From: Flammeovirgaceae bacterium UBA6059 | GTDB taxonomy: Bacteria; Bacteroidota; Bacteroidia; Cytophagales; Cyclobacteriaceae | Reading direction: 5' to 3' | Length of the DNA stretch: 64,000 nt | Assembly: GCA_002435755.1 (NCBI GenBank) | Contig: DIYH01000017.1 | Location: 161,150 to 225,149 of the forward strand | Part shown: positions 26,533-34,995 of the stretch, in pieces | Layout: every line of letters starts with the position of its first letter | Numbering within the stretch: the stretch's first letter is position 1 | Made by a program: the position numbers and the translations under genes | Notes under the pieces: generated by a model | What the model saw: only the letters and a program-made list of their open reading frames with translations | What the model was told of the DNA's origin: nothing | The model's database searches: none

Positions 26533-27270
26533 TTAAGATGCCGATTCTGAGTTTTCGCCTGGATTTGATGCCGCTTCGTCCATCCACCATGTCAGCTGTC
26601 CTGATCTCGGCTGTATATGTGCCGCAGGGAATTGTTGGTAGCCCTCAGCATGCTCAAGTATAGACTTGACCTTCTCCTTTTTCCCCTCTCCGGTCACGAG
26701 AAAGGCCACTTCTTTGGCGTTGTTAATCACTTTTCCAGTAAGACTTATCCGTTGCTGCCCTGTTACCGGATGATGAGCCACTTCACAAACTTTGTCGCTA
26801 TCCAACAACTCCATTTGATGAGGAAATATTGAAGCAGTATGGCCATCTTCCCCAAGACCAAGCATGATCAAATCAAATTGTGGTAGCTCATTTGAAGCTG
26901 GTATTTGCTCATGAAGCAATTGCGCATATCTTTTGGCTTCACTGTCCGGATTGTCTTCCCCAAAGACTCTATGGATATTAGCTTCATTGATATCTATGTG
27001 ATCGAATAAATGGTTTTTAGTCATTAGGTAGTTGCTATCAGGATCTCCGGGGGGTACGCAACGTTCATCACCCCAGTAGAAATGAATTTTATTCCACTCG
27101 ATCTTGTCTTTGTAATCACTGGCGAGAATATCGAAGAGCAATTTAGGTGTTGATCCGCCAGATAAGGCGATATTGAAGCGATCCGTCTGCTGTGACTTCT
27201 CAAGAATCATTTGCGCAAAGGCCCTGGCAACATCATTTGGTGTCGGGAATACTTTAATCTCTGGTTTCAT
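26533..27270 (-). CDS. pgl: 6-phosphogluconolactonase
   Basis: The protein has 245 residues of the glucosamine-6-phosphate isomerase/PGL fold (DevB type). Family signatures are NIALSGGSTPKLLFDIL, HFYWGDERCVPPGDPDSN and DLIMLGLGEDGHTASIFP. It hydrolyses 6-phosphogluconolactone, the second step of the oxidative pentose phosphate pathway. Its ATG overlaps the zwf stop by four bases (ATGA), so it is coupled to zwf. Confidence 0.95.
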   Translation of the reverse strand: MKPEIKVFPTPNDVARAFAQMILEKSQQTDRFNIALSGGSTPKLLFDILASDYKDKIEWNKIHFYWGDERCVPPGDPDSNYLMTKNHLFDHIDINEANIHRVFGEDNPDSEAKRYAQLLHEQIPASNELPQFDLIMLGLGEDGHTASIFPHQMELLDSDKVCEVAHHPVTGQQRISLTGKVINNAKEVAFLVTGEGKKEKVKSILEHAEGYQQFPAAHIQPRSGQLTWWMDEAASNPGENSESAS

Positions 27271-28769
27271 AATTCACAGTAGATACCGTCATCAGTAAGG
27301 TTTTTGCAAGGATTTCTCCAATCTCCCTTTTCAATCAATGAATCTGATTGTTCCGGGCCCCAGGTACCTGATGGGTAACCATATAGTGGGATGGAGGGGT
27401 CTGATTTCCAAGCTTCAAGGATTGGATCAATGAATTTCCAGGCCGCCTCGACACTGTCCCCCCTGGCGTATAAAGTAGCATCTCCTCGCATACAGTCCAG
27501 GATCAATCGCTCATAGGCCTCAGGAACGTATTTGTCCGTTAGGTCATTGTAGAGAAAGTCCATATTGACCGTCTGTACATTGAAGCCCGAACCAGGAATC
27601 TTTAACCCAAATTTTAGCAATACACCTTCATTGGGTTGTATACGAAACACCAACACGTTGTGCGAATTGTCGATACGCTCCTGATTAAACAGTTGAATAT
27701 GATTGTCTTTGAAGTGGATCACCACTTCAGAGACTCTTGTGGGCATGCGTTTACCTGTTCGGATATAAAAAGGAACATCAGCCCAGCGCCAGTTATCAAT
27801 GTAGAATTTGAGTGCCGCATAGGTTTCGGTCCTCGATGACTGGTCTACACCTTCTTCTTCACGGTAGCCCAAAAGTTGTTCACCTTTGTAAGACGCAGCT
27901 CCATACTGTCCTCGTACTACATTGGACCGAATGTCTTCGGGAGTCATTGGCCGAAGCGATTGAAAGAGTTTCAGCTTCTCGTTACGTATGCTATGCGCAT
28001 CTACTTTAACAGGCGGCTCCATGGCGACCATAGACAGCAGTTGCAGTAAGTGATTTTGCACCATGTCTCGCAATGCGCCTGACCCATCATAATAGCCACC
28101 TCGTTTTTCTACCCCAACACTTTCCGCTGCTGTGATCTCCACCCGCTGAATATAGTTGCGGTTCCAAAGGGGTTCGAAGATACTGTTGGCAAAACGCGCC
28201 ACCATCACATTTTGGACTGTCTCTTTACCCAGGTAATGGTCGATCCGGTATATCTGCTGTTCGTTGAAGCAGTCAAGTAGTTTTTTGTTGAGATCGAGGG
28301 CTGATCCTAAGTCGTACCCGAATGGTTTTTCAATGATCAGGCGTTTCCAGCCATTTTCTTCATTGTTGAGACCTACTCCCGCAAGATGAGCACCTATAAC
28401 CTCGTAGAGACTCGGGGGTGTGGATAGATAGAAAATGCAATTATCGTCTTCTGCTGAGTTTATCTCACTTATGCGCGCTTTAAGCGTTTTATAATCATCA
28501 GCGTCCTTGGTATCGCTAGGTTGGTAGTGCACCAACCTAGCGAAAATATCGAGATCCTCTTTAGATGATTGGTCCCCCAAATGCTGGTTGTCATATACTA
28601 CTTTTTTCCGGTAGGCCTCATCAGTGTAGTCAGTCCTGCTTACACCTAGGATAGCGAATTTTTCCGGTAGGTAACCTCGCTTGCAGAGATTGAACAATCC
28701 CGGGATAAGTTTTCTGGCTGTAAGATCGCCAGAGGCCCCAAAAATGATAAGAATCTGATTTTCAGTCAT
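27267..28769 (-). CDS. zwf: Glucose-6-phosphate 1-dehydrogenase
   Basis: The protein has 500 residues, standard length. The dinucleotide motif GASGDLTARKLIPGL opens the protein, and the active-site RIDHYLGKETVQN carries the catalytic His. EKPFGYDLGSA is another family block. It oxidises glucose-6-phosphate to the lactone with NADP+ (or NAD+). It is followed by pgl with a 4-nt overlap and is divergent from gnd, so the three oxidative pentose phosphate genes share one control region at 28770-28921. Confidence 0.97.
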   Translation of the reverse strand: MTENQILIIFGASGDLTARKLIPGLFNLCKRGYLPEKFAILGVSRTDYTDEAYRKKVVYDNQHLGDQSSKEDLDIFARLVHYQPSDTKDADDYKTLKARISEINSAEDDNCIFYLSTPPSLYEVIGAHLAGVGLNNEENGWKRLIIEKPFGYDLGSALDLNKKLLDCFNEQQIYRIDHYLGKETVQNVMVARFANSIFEPLWNRNYIQRVEITAAESVGVEKRGGYYDGSGALRDMVQNHLLQLLSMVAMEPPVKVDAHSIRNEKLKLFQSLRPMTPEDIRSNVVRGQYGAASYKGEQLLGYREEEGVDQSSRTETYAALKFYIDNWRWADVPFYIRTGKRMPTRVSEVVIHFKDNHIQLFNQERIDNSHNVLVFRIQPNEGVLLKFGLKIPGSGFNVQTVNMDFLYNDLTDKYVPEAYERLILDCMRGDATLYARGDSVEAAWKFIDPILEAWKSDPSIPLYGYPSGTWGPEQSDSLIEKGDWRNPCKNLTDDGIYCEL

Positions 28770-28921
28770 TCAGGTTTTGTTTTGCAGCTTAGAGTTAAAG
28801 TATAGTCGACTAGTACAAGGTAAATGGGGCAACATTGTTTGTTTCGGTCGCTGAATATACCAATATTCGATCTAAACTATTTCTTCATAGTGTGCATGAA
28901 GCGCACGCAAAATATTCTTTG
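28770..28921. promoter_or_regulatory. Divergent control region for zwf-pgl and gnd-SemiSWEET
   Basis: This 152-bp spacer lies between the zwf and gnd starts. It holds the perfect palindrome TAGTCGACTA at 28803-28812 and the inverted repeat GAATAT-N4-ATATTC near 28854. Either could be an operator. A clear TAnnTTTG element was not found. Confidence 0.4.
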
Positions 28922-30316
28922 ATGGCAGGAAATTATGATTTTGGTTTAGTGGGCCTTGGTGTGATGGGCCGAAACTTTATACTCAATGTAGCGGACAATG
29001 ATTTTTCAGCATATGGCCTTGACACGGATCCCGATAAGGTAGCATCGCTAAAGCAGGAAGGTGAGGGAAAGAAAGTTAGTGGCACCACAGACAAATTGGA
29101 CTTCATTAACCAACTGGCAACCCCTCGTAAGATCATGCTCTTAGTGCCTGCAGGTGGACCCGTAGATGCCGTTATTCGTGACCTACGACCACATCTAGAC
29201 AAGGGTGATCTCATCATTGATGGAGGCAATAGTTTTTTTACGGATACGGATAGGAGAGAAGAGGGCCTAAGAGAAAATGGCATCTACTTTATAGGATCGG
29301 GTGTATCCGGAGGTGCAAAAGGTGCAAGATTCGGGCCCAGTATCATGCCGGGCGGTGCGAAAGAGGCTTATGAGCTTGTCAGGCCCATCTTCGAAGCTGT
29401 TTCAGCCAAAGTAGATGGTACGCCATGCGTTGACTATTTAGGTCAAAAGTCAGCTGGCAATTATGTGAAAATGGTGCATAATGGCATTGAATATGGCTTG
29501 ATGCAGCTTATCTCCGAGATGTATGCGGTCATGAAGTCCGGACTTGGATTGAGCAATGCAGAGATGCACAGCACTTTCGATCAATGGAATCATGGCAGAT
29601 TGCAGTCATTTTTGGTTGAGATCACAGCTGACATCTTTACTAAAAAAGATGAATTGAGTGATGCCGATCTGGTGGATATGATCCTTGATAAGGCGAAGCA
29701 GAAGGGTACAGGAAAATGGACCTCTCAGAACGCCATGGACCTTGGCATGCCAATACCTACTATTGATGCTGCAGTCAGCATGCGCGAGATATCTGCAATG
29801 AAGTCGATGCGGGTAGAAGCTGACGAAAAGTATGATGACAATGTGGGAGAATCAGTTGTTCCTTCAGTCGATGATGTGGAGCAGGCACTCTATTTTTCGT
29901 TTATCGTAACTTATGCGCAGGGCATGACGCAGCTTGCTGCTGCCTCAGAAGAATATGGATATGGACTAGATATGGAGACGATTGCCAAGATATGGCGCGG
30001 AGGTTGCATCATACGGGCTGGACTTCTTGAAGATATGCGAAGCGCTTATGATGCCGACCCTGGATTGAAAAGCTTGCTGCTTGATGATACTATGGCGGAT
30101 ATGGTCAAGTCGACAGTAGGAGGTGCACGCAAGGTACTCTCATATGCTATAGCTACCGGTACTTCAATGATGGGTTTAGCAGCTAGTGTTAGCTACTTTG
30201 ATGCGTTTCGCTCAGGACGCCTACCGCTTAATTTGATCCAGGCCCAGCGTGATCATTTTGGTTCTCATACTTATGAGCGCACTGATAGGGAGGGTATATT
30301 TCACACTGAGTGGTAA
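28922..30316 (+). CDS. gnd: 6-phosphogluconate dehydrogenase, decarboxylating
   Basis: From the ATG at 28922 the protein has 464 residues (family ~470); the upstream extension to 28835 has no family match. The NADP site is GLVGLGVMGRN, the substrate block SGGAKGARFGPSIMPGG, and the catalytic KMVHNGIEYG. The C-terminal helices end in the usual tail with HTEW. It converts 6-phosphogluconate to ribulose-5-phosphate with NADPH. It is the divergent partner of zwf-pgl, and a SemiSWEET gene begins eight bases after its stop. Confidence 0.97.
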   Translation: MAGNYDFGLVGLGVMGRNFILNVADNDFSAYGLDTDPDKVASLKQEGEGKKVSGTTDKLDFINQLATPRKIMLLVPAGGPVDAVIRDLRPHLDKGDLIIDGGNSFFTDTDRREEGLRENGIYFIGSGVSGGAKGARFGPSIMPGGAKEAYELVRPIFEAVSAKVDGTPCVDYLGQKSAGNYVKMVHNGIEYGLMQLISEMYAVMKSGLGLSNAEMHSTFDQWNHGRLQSFLVEITADIFTKKDELSDADLVDMILDKAKQKGTGKWTSQNAMDLGMPIPTIDAAVSMREISAMKSMRVEADEKYDDNVGESVVPSVDDVEQALYFSFIVTYAQGMTQLAAASEEYGYGLDMETIAKIWRGGCIIRAGLLEDMRSAYDADPGLKSLLLDDTMADMVKSTVGGARKVLSYAIATGTSMMGLAASVSYFDAFRSGRLPLNLIQAQRDHFGSHTYERTDREGIFHTEW

Positions 30317-30324
30317 CAGATATT

Positions 30325-30597
30325 ATGGAGTTAACAGAAATTGCAGGACATTTTGGCGCTTTTTTGAGCAGCGTGACTTTTATTCCCCAGGTCTATAAAG
30401 CCTGGCAAACCAAGAGTGTCGGAGACCTCAGCCTAACGATGATGCTGATCGTATTGACCAGCACCGTCGTTTGGCTCTACTATGGCATTTCACTGAATCT
30501 GCTTCCTGTGATCATTGCCAATGGGATCATTTGCTTTTTGAGCATGGTGTTGATAGGGTTTAAATTCTCTTTTAAAGAACAAATAGTAGAGGGGTAA
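30325..30597 (+). CDS. SemiSWEET-type PQ-loop sugar transporter
   Basis: From the ATG at 30325 it has 90 residues, the typical SemiSWEET size. Three membrane helices are seen. Helix 1 carries TFIPQVYKAWQTKSVGDLS with the PQ motif, and helices 2 and 3 contain MMLIVLTSTVVWLYYGI and VIIANGIICFLSMVLIG. SemiSWEETs dimerise to pass sugars down their gradient. Being directly behind gnd suggests sugar supply or release for the pentose phosphate route, which is an inference. Confidence 0.87.
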   Translation: MELTEIAGHFGAFLSSVTFIPQVYKAWQTKSVGDLSLTMMLIVLTSTVVWLYYGISLNLLPVIIANGIICFLSMVLIGFKFSFKEQIVEG

Positions 30598-30621
30598 TCC
30601 ATTGCTGTAGGCACCTTCGGT

Positions 30622-31935
30622 TTACTCCAAGCCCGCCAGTTCTCTGGCCCATCTTACCAAACGCCCGCTGATCTCATCATCCCACTTGCCAGGGTTGCCC
30701 AGGAATGAGTCTTCAGGTCTTTCATGAATGGTATTCCAATGATCCATGCCATCTATTTCATATAACTCATGATCTTCGTGACCTGCTCGATCTAGTAGCT
30801 CCATGATCATCTGATTGTCAAATGAGGACATGATCCAGTCATGGGTGCCTCTCAAGATGCGCACAGGTACTTTGAGGTTTTCCCAGCCACCGGCAAGGTC
30901 AAACTCCTGTAATTGTTGATAGTAGACCATTGGTCTGCCATACATATGCTCCGGACTGTGGTAATTGTAATCCGCAAGGGCAGGGTATTCGTCGATGGCT
31001 TCCTGGTAACTGTTTTTCTCAATCATCATCTTATAATAGAGTGGTATATAGTACTTGTTGAGCTTTTGCACTATTTCTGGTTCGCTATCACCACTCATTT
31101 GGCGGATACGCCGCTCTATCTCCAGCATATGTTCAAACCAGGTCTTAAAAAAAGTGCCATCGGAAATCACCCCGGCTAACCTGTGCTCGTTAGCCAGATA
31201 AGGGGCTAAAGCACTGCCCATGCTTGATCCGTAAATAATTATGTTGGTAGTGTCTATGTAGGGTTTTGACTTAAGTGCTCTGATGGCCGCATGATAACCG
31301 GAGAGGTCCGTCAGAAAATCAGATGAACCACAATCGCCTTCACTATCACCAACTCCAGGTTTTTCTATTCTCATCATGACCATATCTGTTTGCTCGACAA
31401 GATTGTTGATGGTCCTTTGCCAGTTATTAGTACGGGTAGGATGTAGCTCTATCGAGGAACAACTTAATCCTCCGATAAGAACCAACGCTGGTTGCTTTCC
31501 CTGCTTCTTTGGTTTAGTAATGATTATGCGCTGTGTGATGCCAAAGTTGCTTGTCACCTCTTCGTAGTAGGTATCTAAACCTTCGTGTTCTTCTTTTGGC
31601 CAGGCCTTGAGCTGTATGTTTAGATTGAGGACTTCTTCACCTCGCTTGACCAGAAATTGTGTTGATTGGTCTGCTCTTAAACCATAGCTAATATTGCTCC
31701 ATACTTCCCCGGAGGAGACGAGTACACCATCAACTTTTAAGATGCGATCTCCCGCCATCAATCCCGCTACTTGTATTGGACTACTGACGTCTAAGGATCG
31801 AATGACGGCACCTGGATTGTCTGATGAAGGTGAAATGACAGATGCCCCGAGAAAGGCCCTACGTCCTAAAAATTGTGGTAGCGCTTCGAACTGAACAACC
31901 AGTAATAAGACTAGAGTGAAAATGTTTTTGACCAT
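30622..31935 (-). CDS. Secreted PDZ-alpha/beta hydrolase
   Basis: The protein has 437 residues with a signal peptide (MVKNIFTLVLLLVVQFEALP). Residues ~30-110 form a PDZ domain (GAVIRSLDVSSPIQVAGLMAGDRILKVDG in part). The rest is an alpha/beta hydrolase with nucleophile S238 in GSSMG, an acid near RGTHDWIMS and a His in the MDHWNT segment. It is probably an esterase or peptidase in the periplasm. PDZ-hydrolase fusions recur in Bacteroidota but the substrate is unknown. Confidence 0.8.
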   Translation of the reverse strand: MVKNIFTLVLLLVVQFEALPQFLGRRAFLGASVISPSSDNPGAVIRSLDVSSPIQVAGLMAGDRILKVDGVLVSSGEVWSNISYGLRADQSTQFLVKRGEEVLNLNIQLKAWPKEEHEGLDTYYEEVTSNFGITQRIIITKPKKQGKQPALVLIGGLSCSSIELHPTRTNNWQRTINNLVEQTDMVMMRIEKPGVGDSEGDCGSSDFLTDLSGYHAAIRALKSKPYIDTTNIIIYGSSMGSALAPYLANEHRLAGVISDGTFFKTWFEHMLEIERRIRQMSGDSEPEIVQKLNKYYIPLYYKMMIEKNSYQEAIDEYPALADYNYHSPEHMYGRPMVYYQQLQEFDLAGGWENLKVPVRILRGTHDWIMSSFDNQMIMELLDRAGHEDHELYEIDGMDHWNTIHERPEDSFLGNPGKWDDEISGRLVRWARELAGLE

Positions 31936-31941
31936 GTTTTT

Positions 31942-31975
31942 TTGATCAACATTATTCCATTTCCGTTTAGGTTTG
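31942..31975 (+). promoter_or_regulatory. Candidate promoter for the LytTR regulator gene
   Basis: TAGGTTTG at 31968-31975 fits TAnnTTTG, with TTG at 31942-31944 upstream (23-nt spacing). The start codon lies 61 nt further on. It partly overlaps the 5' region of the divergent hydrolase gene. Confidence 0.45.
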
Positions 31976-32036
31976 GAGTTTATTATGCCAATGCGCCTTG
32001 TTTCTATGTGTTCGAAGGCGCTGACATGACTTCACG

Positions 32037-32804
32037 ATGCAGCATTATTATCTTTTCGGATCCCGCATACTTAGCCATGCCGTTTTTTGGTTGCTTTATT
32101 TCCTGTCTTTTGGGTTTATATGGGCCAAAAATGGAGACTATTGGACGAGCTATTATCTGGAGTTTGTGCTATTACCCGTAAGGATTGGAGCGGTCTATTT
32201 GACACTCTATTGGCTGATGCCACGATACCTCCTGCAAAAGAGATTCCTGGGGATGCTGATTTCGTATATCGGTATGCTGCTAGGTGCTGCTTTGATCCAG
32301 CGACTATTGACCTATTTCTTTTATGAGCAGCAGACCGTTCTTATATTATCAGAATTGCTTGATCCGGGTGCTATTCTAAGGTCAGCGATATTGATCAATA
32401 CTACGGTGCTGTTTCTTGGTGCTATCAAGCTGCTCTGGTTGTACTTTGAAGAAAGGGATAAGAACGCCACGATGGTAAGTGGTCTGATAGAGATCAAATC
32501 GGACAAGCGGTATTACCGGATCGACCCTAATGATATTCTCTTCATAGAGGGACTGGGAAATTATGTGGCCTATCACTTGGAGAATGACCAGAAAATTATT
32601 CGCTATGCCAGTATGAAAGAGGCACTTGGTGAGCTGAATGAGGCATTTGTAAGGATACATAAAAGCTTCATTATCAATAAGGCGCATATCAAGTCATACA
32701 ATCAAGAGAATGTGGAGCTGCCCTCAGATCGGTTTTTGCCTATAGGCAATAGCTATAGGGAAGCGCTGACCAGAAAGAGCGAGTCTAATATTTCTGTTCT
32801 TTAA
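32037..32804 (+). CDS. LytTR-domain transcription regulator with four membrane helices
   Basis: The protein has 255 residues. Residues ~10-145 hold four membrane helices (VFWLLYFLSFGFIWA, FVLLPVRIGAVYLTLYW, GMLISYIGMLLGAALI, SAILINTTVLFLGAIKLLW). The C-terminal ~100 residues are a LytTR DNA-binding domain (DILFIEGLGNYVAYHLEN, RIHKSFIINKAHI, LPIGNSYRE). It has no receiver domain, so it probably senses the membrane directly. Its 3' end overlaps brnA tail to tail by 20 bp. Confidence 0.88.
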   Translation: MQHYYLFGSRILSHAVFWLLYFLSFGFIWAKNGDYWTSYYLEFVLLPVRIGAVYLTLYWLMPRYLLQKRFLGMLISYIGMLLGAALIQRLLTYFFYEQQTVLILSELLDPGAILRSAILINTTVLFLGAIKLLWLYFEERDKNATMVSGLIEIKSDKRYYRIDPNDILFIEGLGNYVAYHLENDQKIIRYASMKEALGELNEAFVRIHKSFIINKAHIKSYNQENVELPSDRFLPIGNSYREALTRKSESNISVL

Positions 32805-33027
32805 GCTTATCTGAAATGAATACTTTGATCACACTTTGTCTGGTCACACCAAGTCTTTTAGATACCATATCGAGTTCTTCGACCATCCACTCTGGAAAAT
32901 CTACGCTTACTCGTCGAGCTTTAAGTCCAGGCCTTTCCATTTTTGATAGATCTAATTGGTCATTTAGGTCTTGACCGTCTTCGAAAAGCTGGTCAAACTC
33001 AGCTGCGGTAATAGAGGTTTTTTTCAT
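32785..33027 (-). CDS. brnA: BrnA-type antitoxin
   Basis: The protein has 80 residues with an N-terminal toxin-binding part and a C-terminal ribbon-helix-helix-like segment (KARRVSVDFPEWMVEELDMVSKRLGVTRQSVIKVF). BrnA binds and neutralises BrnT and represses the operon. Its start overlaps the brnT end by 29 bp, so the two are coupled, but in the toxin-first order usual for brnTA. Confidence in family assignment is moderate because the sequence is short. Confidence 0.72.
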   Translation of the reverse strand: MKKTSITAAEFDQLFEDGQDLNDQLDLSKMERPGLKARRVSVDFPEWMVEELDMVSKRLGVTRQSVIKVFISDKLKEQKY

Positions 33028-33259
33028 TCTTTCTTGATTTTCGGATGGAAATGATCCTGATTTTGGACTCTCTCATTGTATAAATAGCAGACCAGAGGTC
33101 TGATTCCAGCCTTGCGATAAGTAAGAATCTTGGTTCGCCAATGACTTTTGCAGGAATCATTATCCGATCCACATCTCGCCAAAGTAATTGAGCTTTGATG
33201 AAATCAATCCCGTGCTTATTATAGTTTAGATCGCTTTTGTTGGGATCAAATTCAAACAC
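32999..33259 (-). CDS. brnT: BrnT-type ribonuclease toxin
   Basis: The protein has 86 residues. It starts at a GTG and opens MFEFDPNKSDLNYNKHGIDF, the classic BrnT/DUF497 N-terminus with Lys-His and a hydrophobic strand. Later strands contain RIISIRKSRKNEK, the basic segment of RelE-like folds. BrnT cleaves RNA and stops growth; BrnA counters it. A 9-bp inverted repeat lies 25 bp upstream. Confidence 0.78.
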   Translation of the reverse strand: MFEFDPNKSDLNYNKHGIDFIKAQLLWRDVDRIMIPAKVIGEPRFLLIARLESDLWSAIYTMRESKIRIISIRKSRKNEKNLYYRS

Positions 33260-33283
33260 AGTACTAATGTAACAGTAAAAGTG

Positions 33284-33307
33284 TAATTATTATATAATTA
33301 ATAATTA
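33284..33307. promoter_or_regulatory. Inverted repeat upstream of brnTA, candidate operator
   Basis: TAATTATTA (33284-33292) and TAATAATTA (33299-33307) are exact reverse complements around a 6-nt spacer. It lies 25 bp upstream of the brnT start, where a RHH repressor of the operon would bind. BrnA autoregulation is known for the family; this site is an inference. Confidence 0.5.
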
Positions 33308-33325
33308 GTTCTTACTCATATTGAT

Positions 33326-33661
33326 TTAATATCCACAACCAGACCAACTTGATCCCTGCAGGGAACCATTCTCGAAGATTGATTCTTGATGGCTCATAAG
33401 AAAGTAGTCCTTGTCAATTCCCATAATCTTGAAACTAACATTTTGGTAGAGCCTGATTTGTGACATACTGAATATTGATGGTGCGTTTGATAAGACGCTT
33501 GGCTTGGGCGATTTTCGAATATGCAGCACTTTGCAATAGCCTGGTGCCAGTGCCATATCCCTGAGTCTTTTCAACGCCGATAGCCCATGTATACTTACAG
33601 TGTCTTGCAGATTATCTTTAGCTACTATGATTGCGGAATCGCAGATGTAACTTTCAATCAC
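33326..33661 (-). CDS. Hypothetical small protein, doubtful
   Basis: This 111-residue reading frame (GTG start) has no recognised domain and no signal peptide. The sequence just upstream on the same strand contains a short open stretch ending GQFKLMEVSIEPSD before a stop, so the region may be the remnant of a longer gene. It lies between brnTA and the next lipoprotein gene. It may not be a real gene. Confidence 0.25.
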   Translation of the reverse strand: MIESYICDSAIIVAKDNLQDTVSIHGLSALKRLRDMALAPGYCKVLHIRKSPKPSVLSNAPSIFSMSQIRLYQNVSFKIMGIDKDYFLMSHQESIFENGSLQGSSWSGCGY

Positions 33662-33775
33662 TCAATAGACGGATCGGCCAAAACAAGTAGCTCCATTGGC
33701 AGAAATGCCTTTTAGTCGGATGGCTCAATAGATACCTCCATGAGCTTAAACTGACCAATGATAGATGAAGTTGGT

Positions 33776-34924
33776 CTAATTATCCATGATCAACATGAGG
33801 TCTGCAGCCCTTGAGTCATAACCGCTCCAGGTCGGATCAGATACTATTTCATTCTGGATCTCTGATAAGGTCACTTCGTCTAAACCGAGATAGTCCCTGG
33901 TCAATTCAAATGGCGTCTCGAACCTAGGGTAAGCAGATTGGATGTCCACGCCGAGGAGTTGCAACAGATGTGTAGCAGCGGCACCTGAGTGGTACCATAG
34001 TCTAAAGGCAATGGCAGTACGTACGACTTCCGCTTCAGTAGTATTGTTTAAGATGTCCCTCCAGCCATGAGAGGGGTCTTGATGAACATCAGGATAGACC
34101 TCCGGAAAAACGCTGTAGGTCTCAATATATCGCGCCGAGCCTTCCATAAGTTCCTGATAGGTACCCATCGTTCTTACGAGTTGTTCTGGTGAAGTATCCA
34201 GCTCTTGCATTCTGGTCATAGCGGCTACATAGCGTCGGGCAAAGGCCTCTGCATCATTTGCGCTTGCAGCAAAATGGGCGTCTGCCATCAAGTCATAGTA
34301 GTAAAGGTGCCATGTGAGTATCTCTTGTTCGAATGGATACTCCGCAATGTTCTGGACCCATTCTTCACTGATCTGCCATTGATCAAACTGAAATTTGTGA
34401 AATAGCTCATGCGCGAGTATCATACTTTCCCATGCACCTGTGGCATCTTTGTAATCATCGTAGAAATGGCCTTCTCTTGGATTGTCATAGATCACAAAAT
34501 AGCTGGTGCCCTCATGAGGGAACTCGAAAATGAATCTACGAAACTCACCAAGTTCTACTAGCGCTGACTCGGCCATGTCGCTGTTTCTATAAATGGTGTA
34601 GCCGGATGTTTGATTTTCGGCAACTAGCTCGCTTCCACTAGGTAACACTTCCGGTGGATTGAGCACATATCCTTGTGTGATTTCAAGGTTAGGTTCATCA
34701 AAAAGCATCAATGTCGGATGTGTGGTGAGGTAATCGTACGTTGGCCATAGCAACTGTACTTCCTCTGCTACACTTGCAAGATTTGAGAATTGTGTTGCTG
34801 CATGACTTGTGATCGATATTCCGGATGGTGTTTCTTCTCCATCGTCACTACAAGAAGATATAGCCAGAATGAAGACTGCCAAACACAGTTTGGTGTTGAG
34901 ATAATTACAGCGTATGAAATACAT
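33776..34924 (-). CDS. Secreted lipoprotein, probable gluzincin-type metallopeptidase
   Basis: The protein has 382 residues and starts with a lipoprotein signal (FILAISSCSDD). HELFHKFQF begins at H172 with E173 and H176, a zinc motif, and MEGSARYIE further on could supply the third ligand Glu. The family is unrecognised; only the motif and secretion can be stated. It is the last of a minus-strand run after the M14 peptidase gene, 71 bp downstream. Confidence 0.6.
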   Translation of the reverse strand: MYFIRCNYLNTKLCLAVFILAISSCSDDGEETPSGISITSHAATQFSNLASVAEEVQLLWPTYDYLTTHPTLMLFDEPNLEITQGYVLNPPEVLPSGSELVAENQTSGYTIYRNSDMAESALVELGEFRRFIFEFPHEGTSYFVIYDNPREGHFYDDYKDATGAWESMILAHELFHKFQFDQWQISEEWVQNIAEYPFEQEILTWHLYYYDLMADAHFAASANDAEAFARRYVAAMTRMQELDTSPEQLVRTMGTYQELMEGSARYIETYSVFPEVYPDVHQDPSHGWRDILNNTTEAEVVRTAIAFRLWYHSGAAATHLLQLLGVDIQSAYPRFETPFELTRDYLGLDEVTLSEIQNEIVSDPTWSGYDSRAADLMLIMDN

Positions 34925-34995
34925 AGGGTCAGTAGGTTGCTTGATCTTATTAAAAACAAAATCACAACCATTGACCCTTAACCCTAAGAATCAAG

